5,779 bases of DNA from JBHIBD01 sp046758865 (GTDB lineage: Bacteria > Planctomycetota > Brocadiia > Brocadiales > Bathyanammoxibiaceae): NCBI GenBank assembly GCA_046758865.1, contig JBHIBD010000103.1, positions 1 to 5,779 on the forward strand. Reading direction: 5' to 3'. Every line of letters begins with the position of its first letter. Position 1 is the stretch's first letter. Positions 1 through 4,947 of this stretch are shown piece by piece. The notes below the pieces were generated by a model. That model ran no database searches. It saw only the letters and a program-made list of their open reading frames with translations, and was not told the origin of the DNA. The position numbers were made by a program, and so were the translations under genes.

Positions 1-55
1 GGGTTAGGGTGGGGGTGAATAGTAAGGAAATTATTTATAACACCCTCCCCTAGCC
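1..55. repeat. Partial copy of a G/C-rich inverted-repeat element, cut by the window edge
   Basis: Bases 1-55 are identical to bases 165-219. The unit begins with G-runs (GGGTTAGGGTGGGGGTG), has an AT-rich centre, and ends with the roughly complementary CACCCTCCCCTAGCC, so each copy can fold back on itself. The complete copy at 143-241 has extra outer hairpin arms, so this copy is presumably missing its left arm beyond the window, and its right arm is absent after base 55. It is an intergenic interspersed repeat with no coding potential that I can see. Confidence 0.85.
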
Positions 56-66
56 TCGTGCCATAG

Positions 67-126
67 GCAGACCCGCCGTTTGTTGGGCGGGCCTGTCCTC
101 AAGCGGACAGACCTAAAGGTCTGTCC
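67..126. repeat. Two adjacent intergenic hairpins
   Basis: Two fold-back sequences lie between the two copies of the 55-bp repeat. The first pairs CCCGCC (72-77) with GGCGGG (86-91), and CAG/CTG extends the stem past one mismatch. The second is nearly perfect: GGACAGACCT (105-114) pairs with AGGTCTGTCC (117-126) around a 2-base centre. Neither is followed by a T-run, so they are not intrinsic terminators. They look like small palindromic repeats inserted side by side. Their role is unknown. Confidence 0.7.
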
Positions 127-142
127 CTACGACTACCTGTTC

Positions 143-241
143 TTCCCTCCCCCTTGACGGGGGAGGGTTAGGGTGGGGGTGAATAGTAAGGAAATTATTT
201 ATAACACCCTCCCCTAGCCCCTCCCATCAAGGGAGGGGAAA
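143..241. repeat. Complete inverted-repeat element with hairpin arms
   Basis: This is a symmetrical element of about 99 bp. The left arm is the hairpin CCCTCCCCC (145-153) / GGGGGAGGG (159-167). The right arm is CCCCTCCC (218-225) / GGGAGGGG (231-238). The inner segments GGGTTAGGGTGGGGGTG and CACCCTCCCCTAGCCC are near-complementary around an AT-rich core (182-204). The outer ends read TTCCC and GGGAA. It contains the second exact copy of the 55-bp unit seen at 1-55. Such elements are usually non-coding and dispersed through the genome. No transposase is nearby. Confidence 0.75.
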
Positions 242-300
242 AAGAGGTAGACTCATCAAGATACGTGGGGGATAGTACTCTGACCACCACAAAACGACCT

Positions 301-328
301 TTGAAACTTCTGCAAGTAACTGTATAAT
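301..328 (+). promoter_or_regulatory. Candidate sigma70-type promoter for the MBL-fold gene
   Basis: TTGAAA (301-306) and a perfect TATAAT (323-328) are separated by 16 bp, close to the consensus -35/-10 arrangement. Transcription would start near 335, about 50 bases before the ATG at 388, so the leader is short. No operator or riboswitch fold was recognised between 241 and 387. There is no clear terminator between the MBL gene and fumA, so this promoter may also feed the downstream genes; that part is inference. Confidence 0.55.
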
Positions 329-387
329 CTCTCTCAAAATCCTTCAGTACCCTTCTTACCACCCTTTAAGAGGCATAATCCATAGAG

Positions 388-1029
388 ATGATACTGGAAA
401 CACTGGAGGTAGGCCCGCTGGCAGTAAACTGTTATATCCTTGGCTCACGAGAGGGTGGGGAGGCGGTAGTTATAGACCCCGGCGGTGACCCCGATGACAT
501 TATGCGGGTGCTTGAGGCCCGGGGGCTTTCGGGTAACGTGCGATATATCCTCGCCACTCACGGTCATTTTGACCACATAGGGGCTGCCACGAGGATTAAG
601 GAGAAACTTACCTCCGCTCACTTCCTCATCCACAAAGGTGACCTGGGATTACTGGACAGCCTTGAAGAACAGGCCAGATACTTTGGCTGTCCGACGGTGG
701 AAAAACCCTCTGTGGACAGGTTTGTGACCGATGGGGATACAATAAGCTTTGACGACATAAAATTAGTGGTGGCACACACCCCCGGCCACTCAAAGGGTGG
801 TGTCTGCTACCTGACAGAGGACAAGGCGTTCGTGGGCGATACACTGTTCGCAGGCTCAGTTGGCCGCACCGATTTCCCCGGATGCTCATCTGAAGAATTG
901 ATAACTTCTATACGAAAGAAGCTCCTGCCCCTGGGGGATGACGTAGAGGTCTACCCAGGCCACGGCCCCCCCACCACCATTGGTAATGAAAGACGCTCTA
1001 ACCCATTCCTTGCAAGTTTGCGTTTCTAA
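388..1029 (+). CDS. MBL-fold metallo-hydrolase, glyoxalase II-like
   Basis: A 213-residue cytoplasmic protein of the metallo-beta-lactamase fold, the usual length for the short hydroxyacylglutathione hydrolase-like group. Metal-binding motifs are in order: THGHFDH (H58, H60, D62, H63), TPGHS (H134), VGDTLF (D151) and PGHG (H192). The N-terminus, MILETLEVGPLAVNCYIL, is the typical first beta-strand of this group, which supports the ATG at 388. The Shine-Dalgarno sequence is weak: AGAGG lies about 14 bases upstream and an AGAG abuts the ATG. Family members hydrolyse thioesters or related substrates at a binuclear metal site. The glyoxalase II substrate is only one possibility, and the C-terminal domain of true glyoxalase II is absent. 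The gene is preceded by a good promoter and followed after 8 bases by a MITE-like element, so a functional link to the fumarase downstream is not implied. Confidence 0.93.
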   Translation: MILETLEVGPLAVNCYILGSREGGEAVVIDPGGDPDDIMRVLEARGLSGNVRYILATHGHFDHIGAATRIKEKLTSAHFLIHKGDLGLLDSLEEQARYFGCPTVEKPSVDRFVTDGDTISFDDIKLVVAHTPGHSKGGVCYLTEDKAFVGDTLFAGSVGRTDFPGCSSEELITSIRKKLLPLGDDVEVYPGHGPPTTIGNERRSNPFLASLRF

Positions 1030-1037
1030 GATAAAGT

Positions 1038-1199
1038 GAGACCTCTGCAAAAGTACCAAATGACATATGCAAATACCGCAAAACGTCATTGCGAGCGTAG
1101 CGAAGCAATCTCAAGTCTTTCTGTGCTGATTGGTTACGAGATTGCCACGTCGCTTCACTCCTCGCAATGACGGTCTGTTTTGCCTTTCTCAGAGGTCTC
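1038..1199. mobile_element. MITE-like non-autonomous element with 5-bp target duplication (copy 1)
   Basis: The ends are inverted repeats: GAGACCTCTGCAAAA at 1038-1052, and at the right end TTTCTCAGAGGTCTC, whose complement begins GAGACCTCTG and ends at 1199. AAAGT flanks the element on both sides (1033-1037 and 1200-1204), a perfect 5-bp target-site duplication. Inside is a long inverted repeat, CGTCATTGCGAG (1084-1095) / CTCGCAATGACG (1161-1172), with further pairing between GCAATCTC and GAGATTGC. There is no transposase reading frame. It belongs to the same family as 4948-5074. An autonomous partner would have to be elsewhere in the genome, and I cannot assign an IS family. The element ends only 14 bases before the fumA ATG. 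Confidence 0.85.
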
Positions 1200-1213
1200 A
1201 AAGTGTAAATACC

Positions 1214-2056
1214 ATGCAAACAATAGATGCAGGAATCATCACAGAAACCATAAAAAGGCTCTGTATTGCGGCCAATCACGAGCTGAACGATGACCTAATA
1301 TCGGCCCTGGAAGACGCCCTCAGAAAGGAGGAATCTCCCATTGGTCGCGACATACTGTCGCAGATACTGGAGAATGCCTGCATCGCCAGGGAAGGAATTT
1401 ATCCCGCGTGCCAGGATACAGGTTCCACCGTTGTGTTCGCTGAGATAGGACAGGGGTTGAGAATCGTGGAAGGGGATTTTCAGCAATCCATCCAGAAAGG
1501 GGTCTCCCAGGGATATAAAAGCGGCTGCTTGAGGGCGTCTGTGGTGAAAGACCCCCTCCAGCGAGTAAATACCGGTGACAATACACTATGTGTGATACAC
1601 ATGGAGGTAGTGCCGGGCGATAAACTCAGCCTAACAGTAATGGCCAAAGGTGGAGGCTGTGAGAACCAGAGCCGCACCGCAATGCTCACACCAGCCATGG
1701 GAAGACAGGGGGTGGTGGACTTTGTAGTCGATGTCGTCAGGCAGGGTGCAGCAAAGGCGTGTCCACCAAACATAATAGGTGTAGGTCTGGGAGGTACCTT
1801 TGATATGTGCGCCCTCTTGGCAAAGAAGGCCCTCTTAAGACCGGTCGGTTGTCCTCACAAAGACCCTGACATGCGGGAACTGGAACGGGAGCTCCTTGAT
1901 AAGATTAACGACCTAGGGATAGGCCCACAGGGACTTGGCGGTAGGGTCACTGCCCTGGCCGTACACGTCGACAAAAGCCCCTGTCATATCGCCAGCCTCC
2001 CGGTGGCCGTTAATATTGAGTGCCACTCCCACCGAGTAAAGACAGCCACTCTTTGA
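1214..2056 (+). CDS. fumA: Class I fumarate hydratase, alpha subunit (4Fe-4S)
   Basis: This 280-residue protein matches the N-terminal (alpha) half of two-subunit class I fumarases and tartrate dehydratases. Visible landmarks are CQDTG with cluster cysteine C66, the NTGDNT loop (119-124), GGGCEN (146-151), ACPPNIIGVGLGG with C183, the LGIGPQGLGGRVTALAV stretch (234-250) and PCHIASLPVAV. C66 and C183 are likely cluster ligands; the third is probably C257 or C270. The enzyme interconverts fumarate and malate in the cytoplasm and is oxygen-sensitive. The ATG at 1214 is chosen because MQTIDAGIITETIKRL fits the family N-terminus. The frame stays open back to a TTG at 1130, but those codons lie in the mobile element. 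No good ribosome binding site is visible. A beta subunit, expected directly downstream, is not present. Tartrate dehydratase alpha is a less likely alternative. Confidence 0.92.
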   Translation: MQTIDAGIITETIKRLCIAANHELNDDLISALEDALRKEESPIGRDILSQILENACIAREGIYPACQDTGSTVVFAEIGQGLRIVEGDFQQSIQKGVSQGYKSGCLRASVVKDPLQRVNTGDNTLCVIHMEVVPGDKLSLTVMAKGGGCENQSRTAMLTPAMGRQGVVDFVVDVVRQGAAKACPPNIIGVGLGGTFDMCALLAKKALLRPVGCPHKDPDMRELERELLDKINDLGIGPQGLGGRVTALAVHVDKSPCHIASLPVAVNIECHSHRVKTATL

Positions 2057-2079
2057 CGTCGGGTGCGGGAGACCCGACG
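2057..2079. repeat. Palindromic repeat abutting the fumA stop codon
   Basis: CGTCGGGT (2057-2064) pairs perfectly with ACCCGACG (2072-2079) around a 7-base loop, starting directly after the TGA of fumA. There is no T-run after it, so it is not a standard intrinsic terminator. It resembles a dispersed palindromic insertion, though as an RNA hairpin it could protect the 3' end of fumA mRNA. Confidence 0.7.
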
Positions 2080-2097
2080 CTACAAAAGCCCCGTTAA

Positions 2098-2283
2098 ATC
2101 AACGACCATATCGGAGACTCGCCTCCACCTAACGCGGATGGGCGAGAAGGCCGTTGTCTACCAGCTTATAAGGCCAAGGCTCTTGCCGCTACGCGCCACA
2201 CCTACCTTATTGACAAAGATAGTCCCATGGACGAAAATGCTATCAGGTGGCGGCGGTGTATGAATCTTCTAGAAGGGCATGAA
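2098..2283 (+). pseudogene. Start-less open stretch in frame with korD, possible gene remnant
   Basis: After a TAA at 2095-2097 the frame is open for 62 codons and runs without a stop into korD. It has no ATG before 2227 and no convincing start. Its translation looks protein-like, with segments such as AYKAKALAATRHTYLIDKD and ENAIRWRRCMNLLEG and mixed, ordinary codon use. I do not recognise the family. It does not resemble the fumarase beta subunit as I know it. It could be the 3' end of a gene whose 5' part was lost, perhaps when the palindromic repeat at 2057 arrived, or simply an open spacer. The in-frame ATGs at 2227 and 2260 could give an N-terminally extended KorD, but 2284 fits that family better. 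Confidence 0.3.
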
Positions 2284-2490
2284 ATGGGAAGAATAGTAAT
2301 CGACACCGAGAAATGCAACGGATGTGAGATATGCGTCCACATCTGCCCACACAAATTAATCCATCTATCAGATAGGATTAATTTCATGGGGTACCATTAC
2401 ACCTGTTTTGAAGACCCCGAGCACCTCTGCAAAGGTGATGCCCTATGTGCCGAGATGTGCCCGCAGGTGGCCATAAAGGTCTATAAATAA
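2284..2490 (+). CDS. korD: 2-oxoacid:ferredoxin oxidoreductase delta (ferredoxin-like) subunit
   Basis: A 68-residue two-cluster ferredoxin of the KorD/VorD type, which passes electrons from the catalytic subunits to external ferredoxin. Cluster 1 has the classical pattern C11-x2-C14-x2-C17-x3-C21-P. Cluster 2 is unusual: C49-x2-D52-x2-C55-x3-C59-P, with Asp where the second Cys is expected, and an extra C41 earlier in the chain. The ATG at 2284 is chosen because MGRIVIDTEKCNGCEIC is the family N-terminus and AGAAGG (2271-2276) sits 7 bases upstream; starts at 2227 or 2260 are possible. In related operons this gene usually precedes korA on the same strand. Here it lies on the opposite strand, converging on korC, and follows fumA. 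It may be co-transcribed with fumA, since no terminator with a T-run separates them. A stand-alone ferredoxin role is possible. Confidence 0.88.
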   Translation: MGRIVIDTEKCNGCEICVHICPHKLIHLSDRINFMGYHYTCFEDPEHLCKGDALCAEMCPQVAIKVYK

Positions 2491-2506
2491 TCCACCAACA
2501 TCTAAT

Positions 2507-2547
2507 TATAAGTAGGGGCACGACATGTCGTGCCTCTGCCACTTATA
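2507..2547. repeat. Long palindrome at the korD/korC convergent junction
   Basis: The core GGCACGACATGTCGTGCC (2517-2534) is a perfect 18-bp palindrome. The stem extends outward to A2514/T2537 with one G-T pair. After a 3-base bulge (2538-2540) it continues as TATAAGT (2507-2513) with ACTTATA (2541-2547). The outer stem includes the korC stop codon (2543-2545). It resembles the widespread GGGGCACGACATGTCGTGCC-type dispersed repeats. Its position between convergent genes suggests an mRNA 3'-end structure for both units. No T-run follows on either strand, so intrinsic termination is not demonstrated. Confidence 0.75.
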
Positions 2548-3106
2548 GCCTCTTTCCCAGGGCACAGCCTCTTGCGAACACAGACCCTTTTCTGAGGGCC
2601 ACCTCATCCGCGTGTATCAGGTCCATATGTTTCTCACCAGCCACTTCCTTAAGGCACTTGACGGCGCTTTCCAGGGCTACTGCGCCCGTAATCTCAATAA
2701 ATGCCCCCATCAGCACCATATTGGCTACCCTGCCTGAGCCTATCTCCTCAGCAAGCTTATTTGCAGGTATAAAAACCTTGTCCACATCCACCCTCTTGCT
2801 ATTCGCCTTGTCCACAAGGTCAGAATTGTATAATATAAGTCCTCCGGTCTTCACCCTCTCCTCGAAACTTACCACAGATGGGGCATTCATGAGTATGGCA
2901 GACTGCGGGTTGCGCACGATGGGTGATCCAATGGGTTTAGAGGATACTACCACAGTACAGTTGGCAGTACCTCCCATCATAATGGGCCCATAGGAGGGTA
3001 AAAAGGTGACGTACTTGTCCTCTCTCATAGCGGCATGGGCCAACAGCCTACCTATTGCTAGGATTCCCTGGCCACCAAAGCCCGAGATTATCAGGTCGTG
3101 ATACAT
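2543..3106 (-). CDS. korC: 2-oxoacid:ferredoxin oxidoreductase gamma subunit
   Basis: A 187-residue protein of the pyruvate/ketoisovalerate oxidoreductase catalytic (gamma) domain family. The N-terminus carries the glycine-rich ISGFGGQG motif (residues 8-14), followed by SYGPIMMGGTANCTVVV (38-54), both hallmarks of the family. The gamma subunit packs against alpha and beta and completes the CoA/active-site region of the cytoplasmic complex. The start is placed at the ATG at 3106, because MYHDLIISGFGGQG matches the family. An upstream ATG at 3130 would overlap korB and lacks a ribosome binding site. Only 4 bases separate it from the korB stop, so translational coupling is likely. It is the last gene of the minus-strand korABC operon, and its stop codon lies in the palindrome at 2507-2547. 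Confidence 0.92.
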   Translation of the reverse strand: MYHDLIISGFGGQGILAIGRLLAHAAMREDKYVTFLPSYGPIMMGGTANCTVVVSSKPIGSPIVRNPQSAILMNAPSVVSFEERVKTGGLILYNSDLVDKANSKRVDVDKVFIPANKLAEEIGSGRVANMVLMGAFIEITGAVALESAVKCLKEVAGEKHMDLIHADEVALRKGSVFARGCALGKRL

Positions 3107-3110
3107 AACT

Positions 3111-3860
3111 CTATATCGCCCTGCCACCATCTACCGACTTAAGGACTCCGAGGGGATAGTACGGAATCAATTCTTTCTCCACCCTGGCAAGGGCCTCCAT
3201 TGGGCTTAGACCCCATCCTACCGGACACGCGGCCAGTATCTCAACGAAGGACATTCCGCGCCCCTCAAGCTGCATCTTGAACGCCTCCACCACTACCTTC
3301 CTGGCCTTTTTTACATTGGCAGGGGAGTTCACCGCCACGCGTGCCACGTAAGAAGGCCCCTCCAGGGAGGCAATCCACTCCGCCATCCTTAGCGGATGGC
3401 CCTCCATGGCCTCTTTGCCGTAGGGTGTGGTAGTCGTTCGCTGACCTAACATGGTGGTGGGAGCCATTTGCCCACCTGTCATCCCATATACCGTATTGTT
3501 CACATACACTACGGAGAAATTCTCTCCACGATTTGCGGCCGAGAGAATTTCTGCCAGACCTATGGCGGCAATATCACCGTCACCCTGGTAGGTAAATACA
3601 AATAAGTCGGGTCTTGCCCGCTTTATGCCAGTGGCCACTGCCGGAGGCCGACCATGGGGGGATTCCGTTACGTCAAAATTCATGTGCTCGTAGAGAAACA
3701 CCGCGCAACCTACCGGCGCCACACAGACCGTCTTCTCCCTGAGGTCCAGGATGTCTATGGCCTCTGCCACGATTCTATTTATTACGCCGTGAGAGCACCC
3801 TGGACAATAGTGCATCGGTGTATCTTTCATGCTTCTCGGTCTATCGAACACCGGTTTCAT
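3111..3860 (-). CDS. korB: 2-oxoacid:ferredoxin oxidoreductase beta subunit (thiamine diphosphate-binding)
   Basis: A 249-residue beta subunit that binds thiamine diphosphate/Mg and one 4Fe-4S cluster. The cluster region starts with YCPGCSHG (C19, C22), with further candidate ligands C52 (VGC) and C212 (AACPVGW). The cofactor motif is GDGD (93-96), continuing to VNNTVYGMTGGQMAPTT (120-136). The complex converts a 2-oxoacid plus CoA to acyl-CoA, CO2 and reduced ferredoxin, reversibly. The ATG at 3860 is preferred over 3878: AGGGG lies 6 bases upstream within the end of korA, and MKPVFDRP is a sensible N-terminus. Only 2 bases separate it from the korA stop. The TGGQMAPTT stretch is shared by 2-oxoglutarate and 2-ketoisovalerate types, so the substrate cannot be fixed from sequence by eye. 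Confidence 0.94.
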   Translation of the reverse strand: MKPVFDRPRSMKDTPMHYCPGCSHGVINRIVAEAIDILDLREKTVCVAPVGCAVFLYEHMNFDVTESPHGRPPAVATGIKRARPDLFVFTYQGDGDIAAIGLAEILSAANRGENFSVVYVNNTVYGMTGGQMAPTTMLGQRTTTTPYGKEAMEGHPLRMAEWIASLEGPSYVARVAVNSPANVKKARKVVVEAFKMQLEGRGMSFVEILAACPVGWGLSPMEALARVEKELIPYYPLGVLKSVDGGRAI

Positions 3861-3862
3861 GT

Positions 3863-4921
3863 CTAGCCCCTGTACCACTTAACTATCTCTCCAAAGTCCT
3901 CTTCCGGTGACGGGACGCTGCCCCCCATCCTACCGTAGAAATTCACCTCCGCTTTACCAGCTACCGCTATTTCTACGTCCTCCACCATCTGACCGGAACT
4001 CAACTCAAAGACCATAAATTTCTTGACCCTCTCGGCCAGCTCCCGGATGACATTGGTAGGAAATGGAAATAATGTAATGGGCCTCAAGAGACCCACCTTA
4101 TACCCTCTTTCTCTGGCGAGTTCCACGGCGCTACCCACGATGCGGGCGCTGGTGCCAAAGGCCACTACGACCAGCTCCACATCTTCTTCCAAATATCTTG
4201 CCTCATACCTTACCTCTTTGGCCTTAACCTCTGCGTACTTCTCCTGTAAGTGTCTATTATGCTCTTCAAGCTCCCTCTCACTCAGGCGCAAGGACTTTAT
4301 TACCCGAGGCTCTCTACCCTTCGCTCCTGTTAATGCCCATGGCTTTTCAACCTCTTCAGGCCCCCTGGGAGGCATGAACTCCACAGGTTCCATCATCTGG
4401 GCCACCACGGCACTACAGAGTATCATCACGGGGTTTCTGTATCTCTCTGATATGTCAAAGGCCAGGTAGCATAAATCCGCCGCCTCTTGAACAGAAGACG
4501 GTGCAAGGACTATGTTGCGATAGTCACCATGACCACCCCCCTTTACTGCCTGAAAATAGTCTGCCTCTGAGGGTGCGATGTTGCCCAGACCGGGACCTCC
4601 ACGACACACGTTCACTATAACACCAGGCAACTCACACCCTGCCATGTATGAGATAGCCTCCTGTTTTAGGCTGACGCCTGGGCTTGAGGAGGAGGTTATT
4701 GCCCTTGCACCTGTAACGGACGCCCCAAAGACCATGTTGATTGCTGCAATCTCACTCTCAGCCTGAAGAAATACCCCTCCCCTCTTTGGAAGCTCTCTGG
4801 CCATATACTCCCCCAATTCACTCTGAGGGGTGATGGGATAACCATAATAAAAGCGGCAGCCCGCCCTCATGGCCGCCTCGGCCATGGCCTCAGAACCCCT
4901 CATTAAATGCCTCTTACCCAT
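3863..4921 (-). CDS. korA: 2-oxoacid:ferredoxin oxidoreductase alpha subunit (KorA/VorB type)
   Basis: A 352-residue alpha subunit, the usual length for the KorA/VorB group that lacks a fused gamma domain. It begins MRGSEAMAEAAMRAGC, typical of the pyrimidine-binding domain, followed by GYPITPQSE (27-35), the SSSSPGVSLKQE loop (77-88) and GGPGLGNIAPSEADYFQ (108-124). The C-terminal domain II (about 245-345) ends in GRMGGSVPSPEE. Many genomes label this type VorB (3-methyl-2-oxobutanoate dehydrogenase) by similarity, while others call it 2-oxoglutarate-specific; the neighbouring fumarase favours 2-oxoglutarate in a TCA role, which is inference. The ATG at 4921 is chosen as the family start. 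A TTG at 4960 would extend the frame into the mobile element. The ribosome binding site is weak (AGG just before the ATG). It is the first gene of the korABC operon. Confidence 0.94.
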   Translation of the reverse strand: MGKRHLMRGSEAMAEAAMRAGCRFYYGYPITPQSELGEYMARELPKRGGVFLQAESEIAAINMVFGASVTGARAITSSSSPGVSLKQEAISYMAGCELPGVIVNVCRGGPGLGNIAPSEADYFQAVKGGGHGDYRNIVLAPSSVQEAADLCYLAFDISERYRNPVMILCSAVVAQMMEPVEFMPPRGPEEVEKPWALTGAKGREPRVIKSLRLSERELEEHNRHLQEKYAEVKAKEVRYEARYLEEDVELVVVAFGTSARIVGSAVELARERGYKVGLLRPITLFPFPTNVIRELAERVKKFMVFELSSGQMVEDVEIAVAGKAEVNFYGRMGGSVPSPEEDFGEIVKWYRG

Positions 4922-4947
4922 AACCTGTGTACCGCCAAATATGTTGT

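Noticed and set aside
165..173. Telomere-like GGGTTAGGG
   Set aside because: Occurs once per copy of the repeat, not as a tandem array; coincidence within a G-rich hairpin arm.
1..241. CRISPR array suggested by repeated units
   Set aside because: Only two copies, no regular spacers, and the unit is an inverted-repeat element with G/C-rich arms; no cas genes.
1180..1210. Promoter from the MITE end into fumA (TTGCCT, then TGTAAA)
   Set aside because: The -10 would be only 4 bases before the ATG, placing the transcript start inside the coding region.
1295..1773. Three overlapping minus-strand frames opposite fumA
   Set aside because: Antisense shadows of fumA with no family-like motifs.
2057..2079. 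Intrinsic terminator after fumA
   Set aside because: The stem is good but no T-run follows, so Rho-independent termination is not supported.
2063..2263. Plus-strand frame of 66 codons between fumA and korD
   Set aside because: It starts inside the palindromic repeat, has low-complexity, arginine-rich content and no ribosome binding site, and the other frame (2098-2283) looks more protein-like.
4023..4469. Plus-strand 148-codon frame opposite korA
   Set aside because: Serine/leucine-rich antisense shadow of the well-supported korA gene.
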